From Prevotella sp. (GTDB lineage Bacteria > Bacteroidota > Bacteroidia > Bacteroidales > Bacteroidaceae), in contig JAGAWQ010000008.1 in assembly GCA_017941345.1 (NCBI GenBank), forward strand, positions 1-64,000: a stretch of DNA of 64,000 nt. The letters are read 5' to 3'. The translations under genes and the position numbers were made by a program. Within the stretch, counting starts at the first letter, position 1. Each line of letters begins with the position of its first letter. Shown one piece after another: positions 1 to 10,220 of this stretch. The notes beneath the pieces were generated by a model, which saw only the letters and a list, made by a program, of their open reading frames with translations, had not been told where the DNA came from and did no database searches.

Positions 1-849
1 AGCAAACTGGGTATTTCGCCCAATGCCGTGATGGTGACCAATGGGGCTACGGAAGCCATTCATCTGATAGCCCGTCTGTTTCATCACAGTGCCTCCATCA
101 TTCCACAGCCCACCTATTCGGAGTATGCCAATGCCTGTCGTATCAACAAGCATATCATTTCCAGCGAGAGCAGCGAGGAACTGTTGGAAATGCCCAAGGA
201 CCGCGTCTACTGGATTTGCAATCCTAATACGCCCTCAGGTAATGTGCTGATGAAGGGATTCGTCGATTATGTGGTCAGACGCTCGCCACGCTATACCTTT
301 GTGGTAGACCAGTCATTGGAGGCCTATACAAAAGAACCGCTGCTGGTACCGCGCGAGGTACAGGAATTACCAAACTTGCTGTTGCTCCACTCGATAGGTA
401 AGACGTATGGCGTACCTGGATTACGGTTAGGTTACATCACGGCCCATCCCAGCACCATTCAGCTGTTACGCCAGCTACAGCGTCCTTGGTCTGTCAATGT
501 GTTGGCTGCTGAGGCTGGCAAATTCCTGATAAGCAAAGGACAGCCAGCCATTACCGACCTGGATGCCTATCTGCAGGAAACGGAACGATTGCGTGCTGCT
601 TTACGGAAAGTGACAGGGGTGAGAGTTTTTGAGACCAAGACCAGCTATATGCTTTGTGAGCTGTTGGAAGGAACATCGACAGGACTGAAAGACTACCTGA
701 TTCATCAGCATGGCATCTTGATTCGCGACTGCCAGAATTTTGATGGATTGACCAATCGCTTGTTCCGTGTGTCAACCCAGCTTCCAGAAGAAAATGATGC
801 CTTAGTGGCGGCTATTCAGCAGTATATGACCAGCATAAATGGGCAATAA
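1..849 (+). CDS. cobD: CobD-like PLP-dependent aminotransferase / threonine-phosphate decarboxylase (5' partial)
   Basis: The frame is open from the first base of the window, so the gene starts upstream. The visible 282 residues are the large and C-terminal parts of a fold-type I aminotransferase. The motif NPNTPSG, an acidic VVDQS strand and SIGKTYGVPGLRLGY, with the PLP-binding lysine, follow each other in the right order. The PWSVNVLA motif after the lysine is typical of CobD, L-threonine-O-3-phosphate decarboxylase, which makes the aminopropanol phosphate linker of cobalamin. Histidinol-phosphate aminotransferase is the alternative; no cobalamin or histidine neighbour is visible to decide. 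The stop TAA at 847-849 lies 22 nt before the rimP promoter. Confidence 0.62.
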   Translation, partial: SKLGISPNAVMVTNGATEAIHLIARLFHHSASIIPQPTYSEYANACRINKHIISSESSEELLEMPKDRVYWICNPNTPSGNVLMKGFVDYVVRRSPRYTFVVDQSLEAYTKEPLLVPREVQELPNLLLLHSIGKTYGVPGLRLGYITAHPSTIQLLRQLQRPWSVNVLAAEAGKFLISKGQPAITDLDAYLQETERLRAALRKVTGVRVFETKTSYMLCELLEGTSTGLKDYLIHQHGILIRDCQNFDGLTNRLFRVSTQLPEENDALVAAIQQYMTSINGQ

Positions 850-870
850 TGCGAAAAAAGATGCAAAAAA

Positions 871-902
871 TTTGCAGGATTCACGGAAAATGTGTAATTT
901 TG
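871..902 (+). promoter_or_regulatory. Bacteroidetes-type promoter of rimP-nusA-infB
   Basis: TTTG at 871-874 and TAATTTTG at 895-902 are separated by 20 nt, which matches the Bacteroidetes primary sigma consensus (TTTG, about 19-21 nt, TAnnTTTG). Transcription would begin near 909, immediately before the hairpin at 915-944. Confidence 0.75.
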
Positions 903-914
903 CAGCGTTCAGAG

Positions 915-944
915 GAATGAGGGGCTTTACGAAGCCTCTCATTC
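915..944 (+). promoter_or_regulatory. Leader hairpin upstream of rimP (attenuator-like)
   Basis: Arms 915-927 and 932-944 pair over 13 bp with one G.U pair. The loop is TACG and a T-rich run (TTGTTTTAATT) follows. It sits only a few nt after the predicted start site and 23 nt before the rimP ATG. It has the shape of an intrinsic terminator or attenuator. It could also end read-through from the upstream aminotransferase. Confidence 0.6.
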
Positions 945-967
945 TTGTTTTAATTAACAAACATTTT

Positions 968-1441
968 ATGATAGACAAGAACGTCATTAAAACCGCAGTT
1001 GAGGAATGGCTGGAGCAGAATGAGTACTACCTGGTAGACGTAGAAATGACTCCAGATGAACGTATCGTAATTGAGATTGACCATGCCGATGGAGTATGGA
1101 TTGAGGATTGTGCCGACCTGAGCCGTTTCCTTCAGGAGAAGTTGGGCGAGGAGCTCGGCGACTATGAGTTGGAAGTAGGCTCTGCCGGAATCGGCCAGCC
1201 CTTTAAGGTGATACAGCAGTATCGCAATCATATTGGCAAGGAGGTAGAAGTACTTCAGCAGAATGGCTTGAAGATTCAGGGCATCTTGAAAGAGGTCAGC
1301 GAAGATGGAACGCAGTTTGTAATCACCGCCAAGGAGAAGCAGCATGTTGAAGGCAAGAAGCGCCCTGTATTGGTGGATGTCGACAAGGCTTTCGCCATCA
1401 GCGACGTGAAATACTGCAAATACCTGTTGAACTTTAAATAA
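968..1441 (+). CDS. rimP: Ribosome maturation factor RimP
   Basis: A 157-aa protein needed for late 30S subunit assembly. The N-terminal alpha/beta domain contains LVDVEMTPDERIVIEIDH and the CADLSRFL segment. The junction motif ELEVGSAGIGQPF corresponds to the family's conserved 'EVSSPGLxRPL' motif, and a small SH3-like C-terminal domain follows. A longer in-frame start at 839 exists but lies upstream of the promoter and leader hairpin, so ATG 968 is chosen; this also gives the usual family length. The gene is first in the conserved rimP-nusA-infB order, 40 nt before nusA. Confidence 0.9.
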   Translation: MIDKNVIKTAVEEWLEQNEYYLVDVEMTPDERIVIEIDHADGVWIEDCADLSRFLQEKLGEELGDYELEVGSAGIGQPFKVIQQYRNHIGKEVEVLQQNGLKIQGILKEVSEDGTQFVITAKEKQHVEGKKRPVLVDVDKAFAISDVKYCKYLLNFK

Positions 1442-1481
1442 TTTCGTCATACCGAAAAAATCAAAAAAACAAAATATAATT

Positions 1482-2738
1482 ATGGCAACAAAGAATTCGA
1501 AAGGCCCCTCTATGATAGAGACCTTTCAAGAGTTTAAGGAGACAAAGAACATTGACCGTACTACCTTGGTGAGCGTGCTGGAGGAGAGCTTCCGTAACGT
1601 GATAGCCAAGATGTTCGGTTCTGATGAGAACTACGACGTGATTGTAAACCCTGACAAGGGTGACTTCGAGATTCATCGTAACCGTATCGTGGTTGCTGAT
1701 GGCGAAGTGGTAGACCAGAACAAGGAAATCAGTCTGTCAGAGGCTCAGAAGATTGAGCCCGACTACGAGGTAGGCGAAGAGGTTTCTGAGGAAGTTGACT
1801 TCCAGAAGTTTGGCCGTCGCGCCATTCTGAACCTGCGACAGACGCTGGCTTCGAAGATTCTGGAGCTGGAGCACGACTCCTTGTATAACAAGTATAAGGA
1901 CAAGGTAGGACAGATTGTTTCTGCCGAGGTTTACCAGATGTGGAAGCGTGAGGTACTGCTCATCGACGATGAGGGTAACGAGCTGCACCTGCCTAAGGCA
2001 GAGCAGATTCCTGCTGACAATTATCACAAGGGTGAGACCGTTCGTGCTATCGTCAAGGAGGTACAGAACGAGAACAACAACCCCCGTATCATCCTCTCGC
2101 GTACCAGCAACCAGTTCCTTGAGCGTATGCTGGAGGCCGAGGTTCCTGAAATCCAGGACGGTCTGATTACGATTCGTCGCATTGCCCGCATGCCTGGTGA
2201 GCGTGCCAAGGTGGCTGTCGAGAGCTACGACGACCGTATCGACCCGGTAGGAGCCTGTGTAGGTGTAAAGGGTAGCCGCGTGCATGGCATCGTTCGAGAG
2301 ATGTGCAACGAGAACATCGACGTCATCAATTACTCCACCAATATGCAGCTCTTCATCCAGCGTGCGCTGTCACCTGCCAAGGTAACCAGCATCACCCTGA
2401 ACCCTGAGGAGCATAAGGCTGAGGTTTACCTGCAGCCCGAGGAGGTTTCGCTGGCTATCGGTAAGGGTGGTCTGAACATCAAGTTGGCCTCCATGCTGAC
2501 AGAATATACTATCGACGTATTCCGTGTGGTCAACGAGAACGAGGCCGACGAGGATATCTACCTCGACGAGTTTGCCGACGAGATTGACCAGTGGATTATC
2601 GACTCTATCAAGGCTATTGGTCTGGATACGGCCAAGCAGGTGCTCAATGCTCCGCGTGAGATGCTCATTGAGAAAGCCGACTTGGAGGAAGAGACTGTCG
2701 ACCATGTACTGGAAGTGCTCAAGGCAGAGTTTGAGTAA
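1482..2738 (+). CDS. nusA: Transcription elongation/termination factor NusA
   Basis: A 418-aa NusA. The N-terminal RNA-polymerase-binding domain occupies roughly residues 1-130 (ETFQEFKETKNID, then the ALRQT-like RRAILNLRQTLASKI). It is followed by an S1 domain, then two KH domains containing VGACVGVKGSRV and LAIGKGGLNIKLA. A short acidic C-terminus follows, as usual outside the Proteobacteria, where extra AR repeats are found. It acts in the cytoplasm in pausing, termination and antitermination. Its position between rimP and infB supports the call. A second possible start, M11, would remove a short basic tail. The stop is followed at once by a heptamer repeat spacer. Confidence 0.95.
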   Translation: MATKNSKGPSMIETFQEFKETKNIDRTTLVSVLEESFRNVIAKMFGSDENYDVIVNPDKGDFEIHRNRIVVADGEVVDQNKEISLSEAQKIEPDYEVGEEVSEEVDFQKFGRRAILNLRQTLASKILELEHDSLYNKYKDKVGQIVSAEVYQMWKREVLLIDDEGNELHLPKAEQIPADNYHKGETVRAIVKEVQNENNNPRIILSRTSNQFLERMLEAEVPEIQDGLITIRRIARMPGERAKVAVESYDDRIDPVGACVGVKGSRVHGIVREMCNENIDVINYSTNMQLFIQRALSPAKVTSITLNPEEHKAEVYLQPEEVSLAIGKGGLNIKLASMLTEYTIDVFRVVNENEADEDIYLDEFADEIDQWIIDSIKAIGLDTAKQVLNAPREMLIEKADLEEETVDHVLEVLKAEFE

Positions 2739-2769
2739 TTATCAATTATCAATTTTCAATTATCAATTT
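2739..2769 (+). repeat. Heptanucleotide tandem array (TTATCAA x4) between nusA and infB
   Basis: Units at 2739, 2746, 2753 (one substitution) and 2760, then a partial TTT. The array starts on the base after the nusA stop and fills almost all of the 37-nt spacer before infB. It is one of eleven period-7 arrays in the window. Confidence 0.85.
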
Positions 2770-2775
2770 GAATAG

Positions 2776-5556
2776 ATGGGAGTAAGATTAAATAAAGTAT
2801 TATCAGAACTGAATATAGGACTTCAAACGGCAGTTGATTTCCTAAAGAATAAGAAGGAGCTTGGCGAGGTCAAGGATGAGATGACCCCTAACACCAAGAT
2901 TTCCGACGAGCAATATCAGGCTTTGGTCAATGAGTTCAATGGCGACAAGAAGTTGAAGTCACAGGCTGAAATGATGTTTACAAAGAAGGCCAAGGAAAAG
3001 GAGAAGGAGAAGAAGGTGGAGAAACAACCTGAGAAGGCTGTGACCAAGACTGAGGAATTGTTGGGACAGCGCCCACAGCTGAAGACGCTGGGTAAGATTG
3101 ACCTCAACGAAATTGGTAAGCCTAAGGCCGCTGCTCCTGAGCCAAAGCCAGCAGAGCAGGAGCCTGTTGTTGAAGAGAAGCCCGAGCCTGTTGTGGAGGA
3201 AGCTGCCGAGACCCCACAGCCCATCGTCGAAGAAGAAGAGCCCGTAGTGGAAGAACCTCAGGAACCCGCTGTTGTTGAGGAGCCGGAAGAGGAGCCTGAA
3301 GAGGAGCCCGAGAAGCCCAGTCTGGCCAAGACTCCCGGTGATGCCAAGGTGGCTCAGAATGCTCCGCAGCTTAATGTGGTGGGTAAGATAGACCTTGACT
3401 CGCTGAATCAGAGCACTCGTCCGAAGAAGAAATCGAAGGAGGAGCGTCGCAAGGAGCGCGAGGAGAAGGCCGCCGGTGAACGCAGGAAGCGCGAGCGTAT
3501 CCGTACTGACAAGGTGGATATCGAGGCTGCTGCCAAACAGGCTAACCAGCAGAATAAGAAGAATCAGAACAAGCAGGCTGGTCAGCAACAGCAGCAACAA
3601 CAGGGTGGCAAGAAAAACAAGAAGAACCGTCCTGTCAAGTCGCTGGAGGTGGACGACGAGGCAGTAGCCCGTCAGGTCAAGGAGACGCTGGCCCGTCTGA
3701 CGTCGAAGACCACCCAGAACAAGAAAGGTGCCAAGTATCGTAAGGAGAAGCGCGACGCCGTTGCTGAGCGCATGAACGAAGAGATGGCAGCTGAGGCTGC
3801 TGAATCGAAGGTACTGAAGCTGACGGAGTTTGTGACCGTTTCCGAGTTGGCTACGATGATGAACGTGGGTGTCAACCAGGTCATCGGCACCTGTATGTCC
3901 ATTGGCATCATGGTCAGCATCAACCAGCGTCTGGATGCTGAGACCATCAATATCGTTGCTGATGAGTTCGGATTCACCACAGAGTACGTTAGTGCCGAGG
4001 TGCAGAATGCCATCACAGAGGAGGCAGATGATGAGAGCGATTTGATTAGTCGTGCTCCTATCGTAACGGTGATGGGTCACGTCGACCATGGTAAGACCTC
4101 GCTGCTCGACCACATCCGCAACACCAACGTGATTGCCGGCGAGGCAGGTGGTATCACGCAGCACATCGGTGCCTACAATGTGACGCTGAAGGACGGCCAC
4201 AGCATTACCTTCCTCGACACCCCTGGCCACGAGGCCTTCACGGCGATGCGTGCCCGTGGTGCTCAGGTGACGGATATTGCCATCATCATCATTGCTGCCG
4301 ACGACTCTGTGATGCCTACCACCAAGGAGGCCATCGCCCATGCGCAGGCTGCTAACGTGCCGATGGTGTTCGCTATCAACAAGATAGATAAGCCCGGTGC
4401 CAACCCCGACAAGATTCGTGAGGACTTGGCTAACATGAACCTGTTGGTGGAAGACTGGGGCGGTAAGTACCAGTGCCAGGAGATTTCTGCCAAGAAGGGA
4501 CAGGGTGTCTATGAGCTGTTGGAAAAGGTACTGCTCGAAGCCGAGATGCTTGACCTGAAGGCTAACCCCAACCGTAAGGCTACGGGTTCTATCATCGAGT
4601 CGTCACTTGACAAGGGTCGCGGCTACGTGTCTACCGTCCTCGTATCGAACGGTACGCTGAAGGTGGGCGACGTCGTGATTGCAGGTACTGCCTGGGGTAA
4701 GGTGAAGGCCATGTTCAACGAGCGTAACCAGCGCATCGAGAAGGCTGGTCCCGCTGAGCCCGCCATCATCCTGGGTCTGAACGGTGCTCCTACTGCCGGT
4801 GACTCGTTCCACGTGATGGAGTCGGAGCAGGAGGCTCGCGAAATTGCCAACAAGCGTATCCAGTTGCAGCGTGAGCAGTCGTTGCGCACTACCACAAAGC
4901 TGGGTCTCGACGAGTTGTCACACCGTATCGCTCTGGGTGAGTTCCATGAGCTGAACATCATCGTCAAGGGTGATACCGACGGAAGTATCGAGGCACTCTC
5001 CGACTCGTTCATCAAGCTCTCTACCGAGAAGGTGCAGGTCAACGTCATCTCGAAGGCTGTAGGTCAGATTTCCGAGAACGACGTCATGCTGGCCAGCGCT
5101 TCGCAGGCTATCATCGTCGGCTTCCAGGTACGTCCTTCTGCCGATGCCCGTCGTCTGGCTGAGCGCGAGGGTGTGGAAATCAATACCTACTCTATCATCT
5201 ACGACGCCATCGACGAGGTGAAGTCGACGATGGAGGGTATGCTCGACAAGGTGAAGAAGGAAATCGTCACGGGTGAGATTGAAGTCAAGCAGGTATTCAA
5301 GATATCGAAGGTGGGTACCGTTGCCGGTGGTCTGGTCATCGACGGTAAGGTACACTCGAAGGACAAGGCCCGTGTGGTTCGCGACGGTATCGTTGTCCAC
5401 ACCGCTCCTATCGATGCCCTGAAGCGCTACAAGGACGATGCCAAGGAAGTGGCAACAGGCTTGGAGTGCGGTATCTCGCTGGTCAACTTCAACGATATCC
5501 AGGTAGGCGATATCATCGAGACCTTCACGGAGATTGAGGTAGAGCAGAAACTTTGA
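2776..5556 (+). CDS. infB: Translation initiation factor IF-2
   Basis: A 926-aa GTPase that brings initiator tRNA to the 30S subunit. An N-terminal IF2_N segment (about residues 1-55) is followed by a long charged linker rich in PEP/VEE and KK runs with a seven-glutamine tract at about 3583-3603. A second IF2_N-like domain spans about residues 350-405. The G domain has GHVDHGKT near residue 434, DTPGH near 482 and NKID near 535, then the domain II and C-terminal initiator-tRNA-binding regions. All GTPase motifs are intact. It is co-transcribed after nusA; its TGA stop lies inside the first unit of a heptamer array that continues to sufB. Confidence 0.97.
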   Translation: MGVRLNKVLSELNIGLQTAVDFLKNKKELGEVKDEMTPNTKISDEQYQALVNEFNGDKKLKSQAEMMFTKKAKEKEKEKKVEKQPEKAVTKTEELLGQRPQLKTLGKIDLNEIGKPKAAAPEPKPAEQEPVVEEKPEPVVEEAAETPQPIVEEEEPVVEEPQEPAVVEEPEEEPEEEPEKPSLAKTPGDAKVAQNAPQLNVVGKIDLDSLNQSTRPKKKSKEERRKEREEKAAGERRKRERIRTDKVDIEAAAKQANQQNKKNQNKQAGQQQQQQQGGKKNKKNRPVKSLEVDDEAVARQVKETLARLTSKTTQNKKGAKYRKEKRDAVAERMNEEMAAEAAESKVLKLTEFVTVSELATMMNVGVNQVIGTCMSIGIMVSINQRLDAETINIVADEFGFTTEYVSAEVQNAITEEADDESDLISRAPIVTVMGHVDHGKTSLLDHIRNTNVIAGEAGGITQHIGAYNVTLKDGHSITFLDTPGHEAFTAMRARGAQVTDIAIIIIAADDSVMPTTKEAIAHAQAANVPMVFAINKIDKPGANPDKIREDLANMNLLVEDWGGKYQCQEISAKKGQGVYELLEKVLLEAEMLDLKANPNRKATGSIIESSLDKGRGYVSTVLVSNGTLKVGDVVIAGTAWGKVKAMFNERNQRIEKAGPAEPAIILGLNGAPTAGDSFHVMESEQEAREIANKRIQLQREQSLRTTTKLGLDELSHRIALGEFHELNIIVKGDTDGSIEALSDSFIKLSTEKVQVNVISKAVGQISENDVMLASASQAIIVGFQVRPSADARRLAEREGVEINTYSIIYDAIDEVKSTMEGMLDKVKKEIVTGEIEVKQVFKISKVGTVAGGLVIDGKVHSKDKARVVRDGIVVHTAPIDALKRYKDDAKEVATGLECGISLVNFNDIQVGDIIETFTEIEVEQKL

Positions 5557-5590
5557 TAATTGACAATTGACAATTGATAATTGACAATTA
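5553..5590 (+). repeat. Heptanucleotide tandem array (TTGACAA/TTGATAA x5) between infB and sufB
   Basis: Units begin at 5553, 5560, 5567, 5574 and 5581, with a partial TTA at 5588. The first unit contains the infB stop codon (5554-5556) and the last ends next to the sufB ATG at 5592. The same heptamer occurs inside the FGGY kinase gene at 35176-35210. Confidence 0.88.
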
Positions 5591-5591
5591 G

Positions 5592-7043
5592 ATGAGTAAT
5601 AACAATGAGTTTGTCCGTCAGGTAGCCGAACAGAAATATGAGTTCGGCTTCACGACGGATGTACATACGGAAATCATCGAGAAGGGGCTGAACGAGGATG
5701 TCGTCCGGCTCATCTCTGCCAAGAAGGGGGAGCCCGAGTGGATGCTTGAGTTCCGCCTGAAGGCTTTCCGCTTTTGGCAGGAGCAGCAGGAACCCCGATG
5801 GGGACATGTGCATGTGCCGCCGGTAGACTATCAGGCCATCAGCTATTATGCTGACCCGACAGCCAAGAGTGTACCCGGCGATTCTGTCGCTGGGATAGAC
5901 CCTGAGCTGGAGAAGACCTTCGACAAGCTGGGCATTCCCCTGGAAGAGCGTCTGGCGCTATCAGGTAATACCGCCGTCGATGCCATCATGGACTCCGTTT
6001 CGGTGAAGACCACCTTCAAGGAGAAGCTGCGCGAAAAAGGTGTCATCTTCTGTTCCATCGGCGATGCCATCAAGGAACATCCTGACCTCGTGCGCCAGTA
6101 TCTGGGTTCTGTAGTGCCTTATCGCGACAACTTCTATGCTGCCCTGAACTCAGCGGTCTTCTCTGACGGCTCCTTTGTCTATATCCCCAAGGGGGTGCGC
6201 TGTCCCATGGAGCTCAGCTCTTATTTCCGTATCAATGCCCGCAATACGGGTCAGTTTGAACGTACGCTGATTGTGGCCGACGACGACTCATACGTCTCCT
6301 ATCTCGAAGGCTGCACCGCCCCCATGCGCGACGAGAACCAGCTGCATGCGGCCATCGTCGAGATTATCGTCATGAATCGTGCTGAGGTGAAGTATTCCAC
6401 CGTGCAGAACTGGTATCCTGGCGATGAGAACGGCAAGGGCGGTGTGCTGAACCTCGTGACGAAGCGCGGTGACCTGCGTGGTGTCGACTCTAAACTCTCC
6501 TGGACGCAGGTGGAGACGGGTTCCGCCATCACGTGGAAATACCCCTCCTGCATCCTACGAGGCGATAACAGTACGGCCGAATTCTATTCCGTCGCTGTGA
6601 CGAACAACTATCAGGAGGCCGATACAGGTACGAAGATGATTCATATCGGCAAGAACACCCGTTCGACCATTATCTCGAAGGGTATCTCGGCAGGTCACTC
6701 GCAGAACTCCTATCGCGGATTGGTGCGTGCCACTTCCAGTGCCGCTGGTGCCCGTAACTACTCGTCGTGCGACTCGCTGTTGCTGGGTTCGCAATGTGGT
6801 GCTCACACCTTCCCTTATATGGATGTGCACAACGACACAGCCATCTTTGAACACGAGGCTACCACCTCGAAAATCTCTGAAGACCAGCTCTTCTATTGTA
6901 ACCAGCGTGGCATCCCCACCGAGCAGGCCGTAGGTCTCATCGTCAACGGTTATGCCAAGGAGGTTATACAAAAGTTGCCGATGGAATTTGCTGTAGAGGC
7001 TCAGAAACTTCTCAGCGTTTCGCTTGAAGGAACTGTTGGATAA
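5592..7043 (+). CDS. sufB: Fe-S cluster assembly protein SufB
   Basis: A 483-aa scaffold component of the SufBCD complex, which assembles Fe-S clusters in the cytoplasm using sulfur delivered by SufS. Typical SufB stretches are visible: [46 protein letters not shown], and [17 protein letters not shown] with the conserved cysteines near the C-terminus. Length is normal. It follows infB after 35 nt. Its partners sufC, sufD and sufS are not adjacent but lie at 49361-52691, an unusual split. A perfect 13-bp palindrome (7044-7056) follows the stop. Confidence 0.96.
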   Translation: MSNNNEFVRQVAEQKYEFGFTTDVHTEIIEKGLNEDVVRLISAKKGEPEWMLEFRLKAFRFWQEQQEPRWGHVHVPPVDYQAISYYADPTAKSVPGDSVAGIDPELEKTFDKLGIPLEERLALSGNTAVDAIMDSVSVKTTFKEKLREKGVIFCSIGDAIKEHPDLVRQYLGSVVPYRDNFYAALNSAVFSDGSFVYIPKGVRCPMELSSYFRINARNTGQFERTLIVADDDSYVSYLEGCTAPMRDENQLHAAIVEIIVMNRAEVKYSTVQNWYPGDENGKGGVLNLVTKRGDLRGVDSKLSWTQVETGSAITWKYPSCILRGDNSTAEFYSVAVTNNYQEADTGTKMIHIGKNTRSTIISKGISAGHSQNSYRGLVRATSSAAGARNYSSCDSLLLGSQCGAHTFPYMDVHNDTAIFEHEATTSKISEDQLFYCNQRGIPTEQAVGLIVNGYAKEVIQKLPMEFAVEAQKLLSVSLEGTVG

Positions 7044-7063
7044 TAGCGATTCGCTAACGAAAA

Positions 7064-7091
7064 GTGAATAGTGAATAGTGAAAAATGAAAA
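7064..7091 (+). repeat. Heptanucleotide tandem array (GTGAATA-like x4) covering a start codon
   Basis: Units GTGAATA (7064), GTGAATA (7071), GTGAAAA (7078) and ATGAAAA (7085). The ATG of the next gene is the first triplet of the fourth unit. Confidence 0.75.
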
Positions 7092-10000
7092 AGCTATTGG
7101 TATTGTTTTGCGCCATTTGCTGGCACATCAGCACATCAGCCATCAGCCATCTTTAACGTCAAGGACTATGGTGCCAAGGGTGATGGCCGGACACTCGACT
7201 CGCCAGCCATTAATGCTGCCATAGCAGCTGCGGTAAAAGCGGGCGGCGGACAAGTGCTCCTGCCTGCCGGTACCTATCTCAGCGGCAGCATTCGCCTGAA
7301 GTCTAATATCGACCTGCACCTGTCGGCAGGCTGTACGCTGCTGGCTGCTCCGGCCTCCATGAAAGCCTACGACGAGAGCGAGTCGTTTGGCGGATTTCCC
7401 GAATACCAGGACGGAGGGCATACCTATTTTCATAACTCGCTTATCTGGGCTGACGGAGAGAGAAACATCTCCATCACAGGCCATGGAATGATTGACGGCA
7501 AGGGGTTGACACGTAAGGATACGGAGAAGGCAGGCCACGTGCAGGGAGGCTCCGTAGGCACAGGCGACAAGGCTGTTGCCCTGAAGCGATGCCGACAGGT
7601 AACCATCCGCGATATTACCATCTACCGAGGTGGCCATTTCGGCATCATCATGACCGGGTGTGACCTTTCAACGATTGATAATGTCACTATTGACACCAAT
7701 CGTGACGGACTCGATATCGACTGCTGTAAATATATGACCGTCACCAACTGTCGCATCAACACACCCCACGACGACGCGCTGGTGCTGAAGTCAAGCTATG
7801 CTTTGAAGCAGCCTGTGCTTTGCGAGCATATCGCCGTCAGCAACTGCAGTATCACAGGCTTCAAGTGTGGCACCCTGCTCGACGGCACCTATCAGCCCGA
7901 ACCTGTGGGATGGGTTTGCGGACGTTTTAAGCTCGGCACCGAGTCGAATGGCGGCTATCGTAACATCTCGCTCACCAATTGCACTTTCATGTATTCCAGC
8001 GGTCTGGCTTTCGAAGAGGTAGACCAGGGGCGGATGGAGAATATTGTTGTCAGCAATATCACGATGAGTCATGTTCATCACTACCCCATTTACATCACGA
8101 CGGGCTGTCGCAACAGAGGCCCCAAGGAGGTGACCCGCATGAGTTCGGCACGCGACATCCAGATATCCAATGTCGTGGCCGACGATTGCGACTCGCTCTG
8201 CTCCATTATAGTGACAGGCATGAAGGACGAGCCCGTCCGTGGAGTGTGGCTCAACAACATCCGCTTGCACTTCAAGGGCGGCGGTACACGTGATTTGGTC
8301 AGTAAAGCCTATCGCGAACAAGGCACCAACTATCCTGAGCCGAAGTTTGCAGGCTCCACCCCCGCCTATGGACTCTATGCCCGTCATGTGGAAGACCTTC
8401 ATGTCAGCGATGTCACCTTCCGCTACGAACGCCCCGACTATCGGCCAGCTGTCCTGCTCGACGATGTCAAACGCTTCACTATCCGCCATCTGGATGCTCC
8501 TACCGAGGATGGTGTCAAGCAGATAGTGACATTACGCTCGTCAGACGTCACTCTGGGGCATTATAAGCTGCCCGTTATCGAGACCACTGATGTTCATGGA
8601 ACGCTGGTAAGCACCTCTGGCAGGACGAACCACTATCGGCTGGCCTATATTGCCGATAAGGCCAACGACATACGCGGACGAGGCAAAGACTACGATACCC
8701 GGAAACTGTTGCTGCTCGATGGTGGCGACATCTATCAGGGCACCGTCTTGTCGAATATCCGTCGCGGACAGCCCATGTATGCCGCGTTCGACAAGATGGA
8801 TTACGATGCCGTAGCATTGGGTAATCATGAGTTCGACTGGGGCTTCGAGACGATGGTCGACGACGACGCAACGCTGCTCGCCTACGAGTTTCAGGGCAAG
8901 CATAGTGATAATAAGGTCCCTGTGCTGTGTGCCAATCTTTTCCGTCACGGGAAGCGTACCCATACCACTCGCGACTATGTTGTCCTTGACAAGGTGGCGA
9001 CCAGCGCCGACGGCCATCGGGTAGGGGTGAAGATAGGTGTTATAGGCATGGCTGATTACTCCGCCAAGAGCATGTTTACCCATCAGTTTACCGACAAGGG
9101 CTACGACATCCCCGTCGACTATGCGCTGGCCAATGCTATTGCCGACTCGCTGGAGCGTAGTGGCAGTTGCGACGCTACGGTGCTGCTGGTTCATGGTCAG
9201 GCCGACGAGGCTGCACAGGCGTTGGGCCAGCAGTCAGTCATCGACCTCGTGCTGGGCGGCCATAGCCATAAGAACATGTGCGACACCACCACCTGGGGAC
9301 TGCCCTATCTTCAGGGAAAGGCCTACGGCATGTCCTATTCCTACGCCGAACTGCTGTTCCAGGTCGATGCTACAGGCCGGCTGACGTTTGCCCATGTGGG
9401 TAACTGTCGAAATCTGGAAGTTGATGGCAAGAAGGACACGCGCCGTGTTGCCGGCGAGAATGCTGCCGACTTGGAGGCCGATATCGTTGAGCTGTCCGAC
9501 AGTGCCGTCGAGCATGTCCGTCCGATGCTCGAGAAAGTCATCGGCCACGTCAATGTCGACCTGGTGCGCAATTACAATAATGTCGACGACAGCCTGGCAC
9601 TTCCGCAGAGTGGTGGACGCGCCTCTACGATGGGCAACTGGATGAGCGACCTGGTGCGCCGTATAGGTCGTGCGGAGGTCGGCTTTGTCAACAACGGAGG
9701 AGTCCGCACGTCGTTCCCCCTCGACGGAGCAACAACGCGTCATATCACCGTCTCTAACGTCTACGAGATGTTCCCCTTCGACAACCTCATCTACGTCTAT
9801 GAGCTGACCTATACCGATTTCCTCACCCTCCTGCAGTATGCCATGACCAAGAGCGGAGCCATGCTGCTGTCGCGTATGGTAGGCATTGACTGCTACCTCA
9901 CCGTCCGTGCCGACGACAGCTACACCCTGCGCTCGTTGGTCAAGGACGGCACCACTGTCTATGCCGATGGCCAATGGACAGAAGGGTGGCCCCGTCGAAC

Positions 10001-10220
10001 CGTCCGTGTGGCTGTCAGCCAGTTTGTTGCCACCGTCGACCGCGTCGACCAGTCAACAGGTCTGCACAATCCGTTGGTCAAGTGGAACAACACCCCACGA
10101 CTAAAAAGCAAGGACTCCGTCGACAACGAGAATGCCGTACGAGTCCTTACTGAAGAGGCCGCCCGCCATGGAGGACTCCTCTCCGTAGACACCGCCCCCC
10201 ATTTTATTGTGGCGCAGTAA
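7085..10220 (+). CDS. Secreted GH28-type pectinase fused to a 5'-nucleotidase; signal peptide out of frame by one heptamer
   Basis: The ATG at 7085 opens a clear signal peptide (MKKLLVLFCAICWHISTSA), but that frame stops at 7154-7156. The main frame runs 7149-10220 without a usable start near its beginning. Removing one CATCAGC unit (for example 7141-7147) joins them as TSA-IFNVKDYGAKGDG, giving about 1043 aa. Domain 1 (to about residue 470) is a right-handed beta-helix like GH28: FNVKDYGAKGDG, NRDGLD, HDDALVLKSS. Domain 2 is a UshA-type nucleotidase with the metal motifs TDVHG, DGGDIYQG, GNHEFDWG and GGHSH, and a C-terminal domain with NNGGVRTSF. The domains join with almost no linker. An internal start at 7254 would cut the first helix turns and lose secretion. 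Confidence 0.7.
7125..7151 (+). repeat. Heptanucleotide array (CATCAGC) at the frame break of the GH28-nucleotidase gene
   Basis: CATCAGC occurs at 7126, 7134 and 7141 with CATC at 7148; the first two copies are 8 nt apart, the others 7. One unit fewer, or two more, restores the reading frame. The same heptamer, read on the coding strand, forms the nine-unit array in the AraC regulator gene at 17644-17706. Confidence 0.85.

Noticed and set aside
839..967. Longer rimP start at 839
   Set aside because: It lies upstream of the promoter and leader hairpin, overlaps the previous gene, and adds residues absent from the family.
3583..3603. Glutamine repeat in IF-2 as a variable microsatellite
   Set aside because: It mixes CAA and CAG codons, lies in the naturally low-complexity IF-2 linker, and has a period of 3, unlike the heptamer arrays.
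2959..4341. 460-codon frame antisense to infB
   Set aside because: Shadow of a well-supported gene; Leu-rich composition comes from complementing the charged IF-2 linker. The 432-codon frames antisense to GH3 (38386-39684) and to PL1 (57330-58628) are likewise shadows.
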